Assembly (NCBI GenBank): GCA_937951625.1
Contig: CALFBP010000034.1
Span: forward strand, 1 to 64,000
Reading direction: 5' to 3'
DNA length: 64,000 bases
Source: an uncultured Thermoguttaceae bacterium
GTDB taxonomy: Bacteria; Planctomycetota; Planctomycetia; Pirellulales; Thermoguttaceae
The stretch's first letter is position 1; the number at the start of each line of letters is the position of its first letter. The notes beneath the pieces are model-generated. The model had not been told where the DNA came from. It saw only the letters and a program-made list of their open reading frames with translations, and searched no databases. The translations under genes and the position numbers were made by a program. This document shows, piece after piece, positions 53,857-62,609 of the stretch.

Positions 53857-54999
53857 TCACTTTACTTCGAGCATCCGCTGAAGCGCTTCCAAGGCGTAGG
53901 CCGCGGTCTCCGCATCGACTTCAATGACGTTCACTGGCGTACCGGCCGCCAGGTTTTCCAGCGCCCAGCAGAGGTGGGCCAGGTCGATCCGATACATCGT
54001 GGCGCACATACAGACGATCGGCGAAAGGAAATGGATTTCCTGTTCGGGGTGCTCGCGCTTGAGGCGATTGACCAGGTGGAGTTCCGTGCCGATGGCCCAA
54101 CGGGTGCCGGGCGGGGCTTCTTCGACCATGCGGATGATCGCGCCGGTCGAACCTACCGCGTCGGCCTTGTCCACCACTTCCTTCATGCACTCGGGATGGA
54201 CGAGGATCTTGATGTCCGGATATTTTTCGCGAAACTGGTCCACGTGGGCCGGAAGGAACATCTGGTGGACGCTGCAATGCCCTTTCCAGAGGACGACCCG
54301 GCTCGAACGGATCGCTTCCGGCGAGTTGCCGCCCAGTTCCGGGGCCTTGGGGTCCCAGACGGGCATCTGTTCCAAGGCCACGCCCATGCGCAAGGCCGTG
54401 TTCCGGCCTAGGTGCTGATCGGGAAAGAATAACACGCGGCTGCGTCGGGCAAAGGCCCATTGCAACACCGCCGCCGCGTTGGCCGAGGTGCAGACGATGC
54501 CGCCGTGCCGCCCGCAAAACGCCTTGAGCTGGGCCGAGGAGTTCACGTAGGTGACCGGCATCACGTCGGCGACGTCGATCACCTCGCCGAGCTGCTGCCA
54601 GCAGTCTTCGACCTGTTCCAGTTCGGCCATGTCGGCCATGGAGCAACCGGCGGCGAGGTCGGGCAGGATGACGGGGATCCGCACGCCGCCCCGCTCGGCC
54701 ACGCGCTCCGGCCTATTGGCCAGAATATCGGCCGTCTCGGCCATGAAATGCACGCCGCAGAACACAATCGCCTGGCAGTCCCGATTCGCCGCCGCCAGCG
54801 CGCTGAGCCGGTAACTATCGCCCCGCAGGTCCGAAAGCGCAATCACCTCGTCCTGCTGGTAGTGGTGCCCCAGGATTAGAAGCCGCTTGCCCATCGCGTC
54901 GCGAATCTTCTGGATCCGCGCGGTCAACTCCTCGTTCTCCAAGGACTTGTAGGGCCTTAGCGGGAAGGTCATCGTGGTGGATTCAGCAGCAACGCTCAT
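53857..54999 (-). CDS. nadA: Quinolinate synthase
   Basis: Protein of 380 aa, condensing iminoaspartate and dihydroxyacetone phosphate into quinolinate for NAD synthesis. The first domain has LILGHHYQQDEVIALSD and GDSYRLS. The three cluster-binding Cys lie in AQLKAFCGRHGG, ILVHPECMKEVV and PIVCMCATM. Length is normal for NadA. It is alone; no nadB or nadC in the window. Confidence 0.95.
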   Translation of the reverse strand: MSVAAESTTMTFPLRPYKSLENEELTARIQKIRDAMGKRLLILGHHYQQDEVIALSDLRGDSYRLSALAAANRDCQAIVFCGVHFMAETADILANRPERVAERGGVRIPVILPDLAAGCSMADMAELEQVEDCWQQLGEVIDVADVMPVTYVNSSAQLKAFCGRHGGIVCTSANAAAVLQWAFARRSRVLFFPDQHLGRNTALRMGVALEQMPVWDPKAPELGGNSPEAIRSSRVVLWKGHCSVHQMFLPAHVDQFREKYPDIKILVHPECMKEVVDKADAVGSTGAIIRMVEEAPPGTRWAIGTELHLVNRLKREHPEQEIHFLSPIVCMCATMYRIDLAHLCWALENLAAGTPVNVIEVDAETAAYALEALQRMLEVK

Positions 55000-55246
55000 C
55001 TTGGCTCACTTTTCCTCATGCTGGCAGGCGTCCCAAGGTGCATGGCCTCTGCCAACGTAAACTCGCAACTACCATCAACGCCCGTGTGCATCCATGCCGA
55101 TTGGACGGCATGGCGGGATGACTACCGATCTTCGCAGGGTGTTCAGAGCGGCGGCGCTTTTGGCCTGCCGTTGCACTCGATCAGCCCCTGACGACACCGC
55201 GTTTATATTATATCCCGCATCGTCTGCCGCGGTGCGGATCGCCACC

Positions 55247-55717
55247 CTACTTCTCGCCGTCCTCGAAACGGTAAGACCATGACTCCACGTCGATGATCTC
55301 GCCTTGGAACCGTTCTCGGTCGTCTTCGCCCATCGCCATCACCGACACCGAGCGGATGATCCGCTGGCGAATCGACTGCGAGAGTCGGGCGTAGATCAGA
55401 CGGCGCAAGGGGGGGATGAGGACGACCAGCGCGGCGACGTCGCTGAGGATTCCCGGCGAGATGAACAACACGCCAGCGACGAACAGAGCTGCTACGTCAA
55501 CCAAGGCGTCCAGGGGCGCCGCGCCGTGAACGATCCTTTCCGCCGTGGCGCGAGTGCGTCGGGGCCCTGCCCAGCGGATCAAATACCCCCCGATCCCTCC
55601 CGCCGCGATCACCGCGGCCATCGCCACTGTCCAGTGGGTCTGCCACGACAACCACGCCAACGAGGCGAGGTCCAAAAGCGGCACCGCAACGAAAAAAAGC
55701 AGCAGCCGTGTTCGCAT
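55247..55717 (-). CDS. FxsA family membrane protein
   Basis: Protein of 156 aa. Small membrane protein with four hydrophobic segments: LLLFFVAVPLLDLASLAWLS, HWTVAMAAVIAAGGIGGYLI, DVAALFVAGVLFISPGIL and DVAALVVLIPPLRRLIYARL. The FxsA pattern (Leu/Gly-rich, GILSD) is good. Its role is the suppression of phage F-plasmid exclusion in E. coli; in planctomycetes unknown. The start ATG 55717 has a weak SD; a longer frame exists but its N-terminus looks non-coding. Confidence 0.75.
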   Translation of the reverse strand: MRTRLLLFFVAVPLLDLASLAWLSWQTHWTVAMAAVIAAGGIGGYLIRWAGPRRTRATAERIVHGAAPLDALVDVAALFVAGVLFISPGILSDVAALVVLIPPLRRLIYARLSQSIRQRIIRSVSVMAMGEDDRERFQGEIIDVESWSYRFEDGEK

Positions 55718-56169
55718 CCAAATCAAACAAATCAGATAACCGAGGCCCCGTAGCCAAGAGCGGCTCTCGTTGAGCCGAAACCCGCCTTCCGCAGCCCTCC
55801 GCGCCTGAAATAAAGAATCCTTCTCGCCATCCAAGGAGCAAGCGCGGGCGAATCGGCTCTGGGCCGAGCCTCGACGCTCCAAAAGTCTAATGTTTCACTG
55901 GCTTTCGGAATAGGCAGCGTGAGCATCCAGCCCGCGGCCCTTTGTCAAGTGGCTTGCGTCCGATAGGGGCCTATGCCCATCGCGTCGAGCGCGTGGTTTA
56001 TCCCCACCGCGTCGAGCGAGCTAACGAGCCGAGCAGGCCTTGACTCGATGAGCGACAATTCTGCGGAACAACGCCGTGATCGAGTTCGCATCAAGATCAC
56101 GGCCCGTCGGCCACGTGGCACCATACTTGCCATTTGGGAAAGCTCGTAACGCCTCGGGATCGCCTTGAG

Positions 56170-56199
56170 TTGACGTTCACGCCACGGATTTCCTATAAT
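56170..56199 (+). promoter_or_regulatory. Strong sigma-70-type promoter of the SufU-SufS gene
   Basis: TTGACG (56170-56175) and consensus TATAAT (56194-56199) are 18 nt apart. The predicted start near 56205-56207 lies 2-4 nt before the leader ATG at 56209 and about 216 nt before the SufU-SufS start. Confidence 0.75.
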
Positions 56200-56208
56200 T
56201 TTGGAAAC

Positions 56209-56340
56209 ATGTGTTGTCAAAAATCCGCGATTACGTTCCGAAGAGTATCTAAGTGCCCCAAAGTTAGGGTACATGACTCCGAGGACTACGCCAAGATTGT
56301 ATCCACGGCATGGTGGCGTACCACCATGGAGACGGGGTAG
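56209..56340 (+). CDS. Possible 43-aa cysteine-containing leader peptide, near leaderless
   Basis: ATG at 56209, only 2-4 nt after the predicted transcription start, with consecutive TGT-TGT (Cys2-Cys3) and a further Cys at 16 (MCCQKSAIT and SKCPKVRVH). The stop is at 56338. It has no SD, consistent with leaderless translation. The same arrangement (poly-Cys leaderless ORF before cysteine-metabolism genes) is known in mycobacteria, and this one precedes a cysteine desulfurase. Only two adjacent Cys codons are present, so the call is tentative. Confidence 0.35.
   Translation: MCCQKSAITFRRVSKCPKVRVHDSEDYAKIVSTAWWRTTMETG
56309..56328 (+). promoter_or_regulatory. Perfect hairpin in the suf leader
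   Basis: CATGGTGG (56309-56316) pairs with CCACCATG (56321-56328) around a CGTA tetraloop. No T run follows, so it is not a simple terminator. It lies in the end of the leader ORF, where ribosome stalling could change its folding. Confidence 0.45.
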
Positions 56341-56421
56341 TGGGTAAGCGCGAATCGCGTGGCAACGTAATCCTGGATAAGCATAACTGGCGAATTTCAC
56401 GTTATCGGAAGGAACATCTCC

Positions 56422-58224
56422 GTGCCCACTGAACAGGAAGACCTTTTGGAAGAACTGGAGGATCGGATCGACGATCACGTCAACGATCCGTACCACCGTG
56501 GCCATTGCTCCGACTGCACTCACGCGCACGAAGGCGAGAATCCGTTGTGCGGGGACCGGATTCGGATGGAGCTGAAAGTCGATGAACATGGAACCATGAA
56601 GGAGGTCTGGTTCGACGGCCGGGGGTGCCGAATCAGCCAGGCGGCGGCCTCGATGCTGGTCGAGCGTTTTGACGGCCGCTCGGTCGAGGAAGTGAAACAA
56701 TTCTCGGCCGAGGACATGCTCAAGCTGTTTGGGGCCCGACTCACTCCCAACCGTCAGAAATGCGTGCTGTTGTCTTGGCGGGTGCTTCAGGCGGCGGTGT
56801 ACTCTCCGGTCGGTGCGGCAAGTAGCGGCGGGGAGGCCAACACGATCGCGAACGATTCATCCCAGTCTGTCGCTGGGAAAGACGAGGAGAAGACTCTGCT
56901 TCGCGTAGCCGATGGCGAACCGTCAGGCGGTGAGGCCCACATGACGGCTGAAATACTGCTGGATACCGCAAACCTGCGGGCCGATTTTCCCATCCTCACG
57001 CGAAAAGTCCACGGCGATAAACCGCTCGTCTATCTGGACAGTGCGGCAAGTTCGCAGCGGCCGCGGCAGGTTATTCAGGCCATGGTGGAGGCCTACGAGA
57101 ACGATTATGCCAACATCCATCGGGGGATCCACACGTTAGCGGAGCGGGCCACGGAGCTGTTTGAGCAGGCCCGATGCAGGGTGTGCCAATTTTTAGGGGC
57201 CGCCAGCCCTCGGGAAATCATTTTTACCAGCGGGGCCACGGCCTCGATCAACCTTGTGGCGCGGAGTTGGGGTGACGCCAACCTCCGGCCCGGCGACGAG
57301 ATCGTCGTCACCGAAATGGAGCACCATTCGAATCTGGTGCCCTGGCACCAGTTGGCCCAGCGCACCGGAGCAGTCATTCGCTGGATCCCGCTGACCGACG
57401 ACGGCCGTTTGGACTTGAGTGTGCTGGACCATTTGCTCGGTCCCCGCAGCCGATTGGTCGCCGTGACCGCAGTGTCGAACGTGTTGGGCACGATCAATCC
57501 GGTGGAGGAGATCGTCCGCCGGGCACACGAGGTCGGGGCCGTGGTCCTGGTCGACGGCGCTCAAAGCGTGCCCCATCAGAGGACCAATGTCGCGGCACTG
57601 GATTGCGACTTCTTGGCCTTCAGCGGGCATAAGATGCTCGGGCCGAGCGGGATTGGTGTCTTGTACGGCAAAGCCGAACTGCTGGAGCGGATGCCACCGT
57701 TCCTTGGCGGCGGCGGTATGATCCGCAGCGTCTGGGTCGATCGCTTCGAGCCTGCGGGCGTGGGGGATGCCGTGGATCCCCACCCCGCCCGATTCGAGGC
57801 CGGCACCCCGCCCATCGTCCCAGCCATCGGGTTGGCAGCGGCCATCGATTACCTCCACTCCGTTGGCCTCGACGCGATTCACCAGCACGAGCGGACGCTG
57901 ACCCTGCGGGCCCATCGGCTGTTGGGGTCGCTGCCCGGGCTCCGCATCCTCGGCCCTGATCCCTCTGCAAAAGCGGGAATCGTAAGCTTCGTCCTCGCCG
58001 ACCCGCAAGGGTGGCCCATCCATGGCCACGACGTGGCTGAATACCTCGACCGCTGCGGGATCGCGGTTCGGGCTTCGCACCACTGCGCAGAGCCGCTGCA
58101 CCGCCGCTATGGACTTGACGCCTCGATCCGGGCCAGCTTCTACTTGTACAACACGCCAGAAGAAATCGAACTTCTGGCCGAAAAGCTGCTTGAGATGCAG
58201 CACGCTTTCCAGAAGCGAAAGTAG
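56422..58224 (+). CDS. SufU-SufS fusion: Fe-S scaffold/sulfur-transfer domain fused to cysteine desulfurase
   Basis: Protein of 600 aa. Residues ~10-125 are a SufU/IscU-like domain with zinc or sulfur ligands Cys43 (NPLCGDR), Asp45, Cys69 (GRGCRIS) and Cys114 (RQKCVLL). A flexible linker covers ~125-173. Residues ~174-600 are SufS: LDSAASSQRP, VTEMEHHSNLVPW, PLP lysine Lys404 (FSGHKMLGPSG) and active-site Cys555 (RASHHCAEPLHRR). It moves sulfur from cysteine into Fe-S assembly. SufU and SufS are normally separate proteins, so the fusion would tether donor and acceptor. The GTG start at 56422 has GGAAGGA 9 nt upstream; an internal ATG at 56941 could give SufS alone. No sufB, C or D is near. 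Confidence 0.9.
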   Translation: MPTEQEDLLEELEDRIDDHVNDPYHRGHCSDCTHAHEGENPLCGDRIRMELKVDEHGTMKEVWFDGRGCRISQAAASMLVERFDGRSVEEVKQFSAEDMLKLFGARLTPNRQKCVLLSWRVLQAAVYSPVGAASSGGEANTIANDSSQSVAGKDEEKTLLRVADGEPSGGEAHMTAEILLDTANLRADFPILTRKVHGDKPLVYLDSAASSQRPRQVIQAMVEAYENDYANIHRGIHTLAERATELFEQARCRVCQFLGAASPREIIFTSGATASINLVARSWGDANLRPGDEIVVTEMEHHSNLVPWHQLAQRTGAVIRWIPLTDDGRLDLSVLDHLLGPRSRLVAVTAVSNVLGTINPVEEIVRRAHEVGAVVLVDGAQSVPHQRTNVAALDCDFLAFSGHKMLGPSGIGVLYGKAELLERMPPFLGGGGMIRSVWVDRFEPAGVGDAVDPHPARFEAGTPPIVPAIGLAAAIDYLHSVGLDAIHQHERTLTLRAHRLLGSLPGLRILGPDPSAKAGIVSFVLADPQGWPIHGHDVAEYLDRCGIAVRASHHCAEPLHRRYGLDASIRASFYLYNTPEEIELLAEKLLEMQHAFQKRK

Positions 58225-58257
58225 CAACCGACGACGCGGGAAAACGGAAGACGCACG

Positions 58258-59157
58258 ATGTTGGCTCGGCTCGCGCCGCGTGCTCTCGTTCGCTGGGGCG
58301 TGGCGGTCCTTCTCCTGGGGTCGGGCGGATCTTTCGCTTGGGCCGGCCAGTCGCGATTCACCCAGGCCGATTACCAGCGACACGCCGCGGAGCTACGTCA
58401 GAGGCTTCCGGGGCCAGGGTTCACGGTGGTGATCGAACCGCCCTTCGTGATCGCCGGCGATGAACCAGCGGAAGTCGTTCGCCAACATTGCCAACAGACG
58501 ATCCGCTGGGCCGTCGAGCGCTTTAAACAGGCGTACTTCTCCGCGGACCCGACGGAAATCATCGACATCTGGCTTTTCCGCGACCAGGAAAGTTACGCCA
58601 GGCATTGCCAAGCGTTGTTCGGCCAGACGCCGAAGAGTCCTTATGGGTTCTTCAGCCCTTCGGACCGCGCCCTGGCGATCAACATGGCTACCGGTGGAGG
58701 TTCGCTCGTTCACGAAATCGTCCACGCCTTCATGGCCGCCAATTTCCCGGCTTGTCCGCCCTGGTTCAACGAGGGGTTGGCCTCGCTTTACGAGCAAGCG
58801 TCCGAGCGCGGGGGAGCGATCGTCGGGCTGACTAATTGGCGGCTGGCCGGACTCCAGCGGGCCATTCGGGAAAAAAAGCTCGATTCGTTCCACCGCCTCT
58901 TCACGATGGACGAGCGGGAGTTCTATGGCGACTCGCAACAGACCAACTATGCCCAGGCCCGATACCTCTGCTATTATCTCCAGGAGCAGGGACTCTTGCG
59001 GACGTTCTATCACCGCTTCCGGGCCAACCAAAAGGCCGATCCCAGTGGATGTCGCACGCTGCAAGAGGTCCTGCAACTGAAAGATCTGGAGGGCTTTCAA
59101 CGAGTTTGGGAAGCCTGGGTGTTGGGACTGAGGTTCCCAGAGGGAGTGCGGCCATGA
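58258..59157 (+). CDS. Secreted zinc metallopeptidase-like protein (gluzincin, DUF1570-like)
   Basis: Protein of 299 aa with an N-terminal signal peptide (WGVAVLLLGSGGSFAWAG). The HExxH motif HEIVHAFM and the third ligand Glu in FNEGLASLYE form a gluzincin-type zinc site. The pattern resembles DUF1570-type secreted peptidases of planctomycetes. The GGAAGACG SD precedes the ATG. Its TGA overlaps the ATG of alanine dehydrogenase (ATGA), so the two are translated together; why a secreted peptidase is paired with this enzyme is unclear. Confidence 0.75.
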   Translation: MLARLAPRALVRWGVAVLLLGSGGSFAWAGQSRFTQADYQRHAAELRQRLPGPGFTVVIEPPFVIAGDEPAEVVRQHCQQTIRWAVERFKQAYFSADPTEIIDIWLFRDQESYARHCQALFGQTPKSPYGFFSPSDRALAINMATGGGSLVHEIVHAFMAANFPACPPWFNEGLASLYEQASERGGAIVGLTNWRLAGLQRAIREKKLDSFHRLFTMDEREFYGDSQQTNYAQARYLCYYLQEQGLLRTFYHRFRANQKADPSGCRTLQEVLQLKDLEGFQRVWEAWVLGLRFPEGVRP

Positions 59158-60263
59158 TCGTCGGGGTGCCGCGGGAGATCAAGCGGGACGAATACCGGGT
59201 CGGACTGTTGCCGATCGGGGTGGAGGAATTGGTTCGGGCGGGGCATCGGGTCCTCGTCGAGGCGGGGGCGGGACTGGGCTCCGGCATCGCCGACCACGAG
59301 TACCTCCGCTACGGCGCGGAACTCGTCCCCGGACCCGATCGCATCTACGGCGAAGCCGACCTGATCGTCAAAGTCAAAGAGCCCCAGCCCGAGGAAATCC
59401 CCCGCCTTCGGCGTGGTCAGGTGGTGTTCGCCTATTTCCACTTCGCCGCGGATCGCCAACTGACTGAGGCCATCCTTCAATCGGGCTGCGTGGCCGTGGC
59501 CTATGAAACGCTGCGCGACGAGCGCGGCCGATTGCCACTGCTGACCCCCATGAGCGAAGTGGCCGGGCGGATGAGCATCCAGGAAGGGGCGAAATATCTG
59601 GAGCGGCCGCAGATGGGCCGGGGCATCTTGTTGGGCGGGGTCCCTGGCGTGGCCCCCGCTCATATCGCCATCCTCGGCGGCGGTGTGGTCGGCTCGAATG
59701 CCGCCAAGGTGGCCGCCGGATTCGGGGCGAGCGTGGCCTTGATGGATGTGGATTTGGACCGACTCCGCTATCTCGACGACGTGATGCCCCCCAACGTCAC
59801 CGTGCTGTTCAGCGATCGGCACACCATCCGCGAGCAGCTCCGCCAGGCCGACCTCGTCATTGGGGCGGTCCTCGTGCCCGGTGCCCGCGCCCCCGTCCTC
59901 ATCGACAAGGACGACCTCCGCTTGATGAAGCCGGGAAGCGTGATCATCGACGTGGCGATCGACCAGGGCGGTTGCGTGGCCACGAGCCGCCCCACCACCC
60001 ACAGCAATCCTACCTTCGTCGTCGACGATGTCGTCCATTACTGCGTGACGAACATGCCTGGGGCCGTGGGCCGCACCAGCACCTACGCCTTGTGCAACGC
60101 CACATTTCCCTGGGCCTTGCGCATCGCTTCGCGGGGCATCCTCCAGGCCGCGGAGGACTTCCCTCCCATTGCCCGAGCGATTAATCTGTTTCAAGGCTCC
60201 GTGACCAACCAGGCCGTGGCGGCCACTTTTGATTTGCCGTATGATCCTAGGTTCCAACGTTAG
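59154..60263 (+). CDS. ald: Alanine dehydrogenase
   Basis: Protein of 369 aa, NAD-dependent oxidation of L-alanine to pyruvate and ammonia. N-terminal VGVPREIKRDEYRVGLLP and GHRVLVEAGAG, catalytic Lys region VKVKEPQP, and FAYFHFAAD. Rossmann motif AILGGGVVGSNAAKVAAGFGA. Typical length. The ATG at 59154 overlaps the preceding stop and has GGGAG upstream. It may support nitrogen or carbon use from amino acids, perhaps released by the neighbouring peptidase (inference). Confidence 0.94.
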   Translation: MIVGVPREIKRDEYRVGLLPIGVEELVRAGHRVLVEAGAGLGSGIADHEYLRYGAELVPGPDRIYGEADLIVKVKEPQPEEIPRLRRGQVVFAYFHFAADRQLTEAILQSGCVAVAYETLRDERGRLPLLTPMSEVAGRMSIQEGAKYLERPQMGRGILLGGVPGVAPAHIAILGGGVVGSNAAKVAAGFGASVALMDVDLDRLRYLDDVMPPNVTVLFSDRHTIREQLRQADLVIGAVLVPGARAPVLIDKDDLRLMKPGSVIIDVAIDQGGCVATSRPTTHSNPTFVVDDVVHYCVTNMPGAVGRTSTYALCNATFPWALRIASRGILQAAEDFPPIARAINLFQGSVTNQAVAATFDLPYDPRFQR

Positions 60264-60395
60264 CGGCCCGTTGGCGGTTCAGGTCCTGGAACCATCGATC
60301 AACGGCAATTCGCGTGGGGGGCTTGTCGCCACGGGAAGCGTTTGGTGCGCGAGTGGGGAATCCCGGTGGGAACCTTTGCACGAGGGCAAGAGGCC

Positions 60396-60926
60396 ATGAC
60401 AGATCAGCCTGTGCCCCTGGTGGGCATCGTCATGGGGAGCGACAGTGATTGGCCGCACGTTAGCGGGGCGGCCACCGCCTTGGAGGAATTCGCCGTGGCT
60501 TACGAGGCCCGGGTGATGAGTGCTCATCGCACCCCTGATCTCGTCCAAGAATATGCCGCGACGGCGGCCGATCGGGGGCTCCGCGTGTTGATTGCAGCGG
60601 CCGGAGGGGCGGCCCATCTGGCTGGCGTCATCGCCGCTCATACCGTGTTGCCCGTCATCGGCATTCCCGTGCCCACCAACCTGGCCGGCGGCTTGGATTC
60701 GCTGCTTTCCATGGTGCAGATGCCGGGCGATGTGCCGGTGGCCACGGTGGGCGCGAACGCCGGCGGGCCGAGGAACGCCGGGCTTCTCGCCGTCGAAATC
60801 CTCGCAGTGTCTGACGAACGCCTCCGCGCGAAGCTTGCGGCCTTCAAGCAGCGGCTGCGTGAAAAGGTCGTGGTCCGCGACGCCGCCTTCCAGCAAACCC
60901 TCCGCGGCGAACGGAAGCGGACGTAA
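60396..60926 (+). CDS. purE: 5-(carboxyamino)imidazole ribonucleotide mutase
   Basis: Protein of 176 aa, purine biosynthesis. Motifs MGSDSDWP, SAHRTPD, AAAGGAAHLAGVIAAHT and VIGIPVPTNL are class I PurE. The ATG at 60396 has AGAGG a few nt upstream; an upstream in-frame GTG/ATG extension is not conserved. No purK lies next to it. The order ald-purE-mtnA suggests a loose co-directional cluster. Confidence 0.94.
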   Translation: MTDQPVPLVGIVMGSDSDWPHVSGAATALEEFAVAYEARVMSAHRTPDLVQEYAATAADRGLRVLIAAAGGAAHLAGVIAAHTVLPVIGIPVPTNLAGGLDSLLSMVQMPGDVPVATVGANAGGPRNAGLLAVEILAVSDERLRAKLAAFKQRLREKVVVRDAAFQQTLRGERKRT

Positions 60927-60971
60927 AGGCCGTGGCGCCGGCTTCGCTGGCCGGCGCGAGGAGAGTCCCGG

Positions 60972-62039
60972 ATGATTGCCCTTCCCGAGGATTTGGCCAC
61001 GCTCCGCTGGATCGGCGGGGTGGACGGCTACTTGGACTTGATCGACCAGACGCGACTGCCCACCGAATTCGTTCGCGTGGTCTGCCGCGACGTGGAGACG
61101 GTTTGGGAGGCCATCAAGAGCTTGCGTGTCCGCGGCGCGCCGGCCATCGGCGTGGCCGCGGCCTATGGGGTGTGCTTGGGTTTGCAACCCGTCGCCTCGG
61201 CCACGCCGGAGGCGTTTTTGGAACGCCTGGACTATGTGATCGACTACCTCGGCTCCAGCCGACCCACGGCGGTGAACCTCTTTTGGGCCATGGAACGATT
61301 GCGGCGAGTGGCGCAGAAGCGTAGCGGGCGTCGATCCCCCGGGGCCTTGCTGGCCGATCTGCTCGCCGAGGCCCGACTGATCCACGAAGAGGACCGGCAG
61401 ATGTGTCGGGCGATCGGCGAACACGGCGCGGCATTGCTCGCCGATGGCCAGGGCGTGTTGACCCATTGCAACGCCGGGGCCTTGGCCACCGCGGACTATG
61501 GCACGGCGTTGGCGGTGATTTACACGGCGGTCGAATCTGGCAAAAAGGTCCACGTCTACGCCGACGAGACGCGACCGCTCTTGCAAGGGGCCCGACTCAC
61601 CGCCTGGGAACTTCAACAGCGAGGCGTGCCCGTCACCCTGATCTGCGACAACATGGCGGCCCAGGTGATGCGCGAGGGCCGGGTGCAGGCGGTGGTGGTC
61701 GGCGCGGACCGGATCGCGGCCAACGGCGACGTGGCTAATAAAATCGGCACCTACGGGTTGGCCGTGTTGGCCGCTGCCCACGACATCCCCTTCTACGTGG
61801 CCGCGCCTACCAGCACCTTCGACCTGGCCATTGCCTCGGGCGAGGCGATTCCCATCGAACAGCGTGATCCCCGGGAAATCACCCACGGCTTTGGACGTCA
61901 GACAGCGCCCGACGGGGTTTCGGTCTACAACCCGGCCTTCGACGTCACCCCCGCGCGGCTCATCAAGGCCCTGATTTGCGAGCGCGGCGTGATCCAGCCG
62001 GTGACCGCCGAGCGGATCGCCGCCGTGGTCTCCGCCTGA
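60972..62039 (+). CDS. mtnA: S-methyl-5-thioribose-1-phosphate isomerase
   Basis: Protein of 355 aa, methionine salvage. The eIF2B-like fold is recognised from RVRGAPAIGVAAAYG, LTHCNAGALATADYGTAL (catalytic Cys) and VVGADRIAANGDVANKIGTY (catalytic Asp). AGGAGAG lies 8 nt before the ATG. Length is normal. No other mtn gene is adjacent. Confidence 0.94.
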   Translation: MIALPEDLATLRWIGGVDGYLDLIDQTRLPTEFVRVVCRDVETVWEAIKSLRVRGAPAIGVAAAYGVCLGLQPVASATPEAFLERLDYVIDYLGSSRPTAVNLFWAMERLRRVAQKRSGRRSPGALLADLLAEARLIHEEDRQMCRAIGEHGAALLADGQGVLTHCNAGALATADYGTALAVIYTAVESGKKVHVYADETRPLLQGARLTAWELQQRGVPVTLICDNMAAQVMREGRVQAVVVGADRIAANGDVANKIGTYGLAVLAAAHDIPFYVAAPTSTFDLAIASGEAIPIEQRDPREITHGFGRQTAPDGVSVYNPAFDVTPARLIKALICERGVIQPVTAERIAAVVSA

Positions 62040-62209
62040 CGATCGAAATTCGCGTGGCGGATTGCCGTCCGCGTCGCGGCCGGGGAGAAAGAGAGGGAGC
62101 CAATCTCCCTTGACCGTTCAATGCCTCTGGCAAGTCGAGGGCGAACAACTTACAATCGGCGGCGAAGTGGGGTTCGATCCGGGGGCACTTTCAACAAGGA
62201 GACCCGACC

Positions 62210-62494
62210 GTGATGACGTTCGTGATGTTCGGCAAGTACACGATCGAAGGTTTGAAGGGAATGAGCGCCGAGCGAACCGCCAGCGCCGTCGACGTCATCA
62301 AGCAATGCGGCGGCAAAGTTGAGCAGATGTTCGCTACCCTGGGCGAGCACGACCTGGTGTTCGTGCTTTCTTTCCCATCGCTGGAGGACGCGATGAAGTG
62401 TTCGGTGGTCCTCACGCGAATGACGGGCATCGCCTTCACCACGGCCCCGGCAGTGCCCGTGGAGAAGTTCGACCAGATGATGTCGGGAATCTGA
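62210..62494 (+). CDS. GYD-domain protein
   Basis: Protein of 94 aa. A ferredoxin-like GYD-domain pattern is seen: FVMFGKYTIEGLKGMSAERT, then CGGKVEQMFATLGEHDLVFV. GYD proteins are small and usually of unknown role. The start is GTG 62210, or ATG 62213 next to it; GGAG lies 8-11 nt upstream. It is co-directional between mtnA and the URO-D-like gene. Confidence 0.75.
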   Translation: MMTFVMFGKYTIEGLKGMSAERTASAVDVIKQCGGKVEQMFATLGEHDLVFVLSFPSLEDAMKCSVVLTRMTGIAFTTAPAVPVEKFDQMMSGI

Positions 62495-62609
62495 TCGACA
62501 ACACCTGCTCACGGAAACGGTGCGGTCGCCGCGCGGCGATCAAGAGCGGAGATGCTGCGCCTCGGGGATGGCCGCACGTGGAGCTTTGTTTACGTGCCGG
62601 GAAAGGGTC

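Larger units (their letters stand above)
55718..56421. other. 704-bp intergenic region holding the suf promoter and leader
   Basis: Its right end has the strong promoter at 56170-56199, the leader ORF at 56209-56340 and the hairpin at 56309-56328. An 11-bp direct repeat CGCGTCGAGCG occurs at 55981-55991 and 56008-56018. No other gene or RNA is visible. Confidence 0.55.

Noticed and set aside
55207-55212. TATAAT on the minus strand upstream of nadA
   Set aside because: No -35 at the right spacing, and the FxsA gene and nadA lie on either side with a distance too long to assign it with confidence.
55981-56018. 11-bp direct repeat CGCGTCGAGCG
   Set aside because: Only two copies, G+C-rich, with no repeat array or associated gene; likely chance.
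60279-61886. A 535-codon minus-strand frame over purE and mtnA
   Set aside because: Spans two well-supported plus-strand genes and has no motif.
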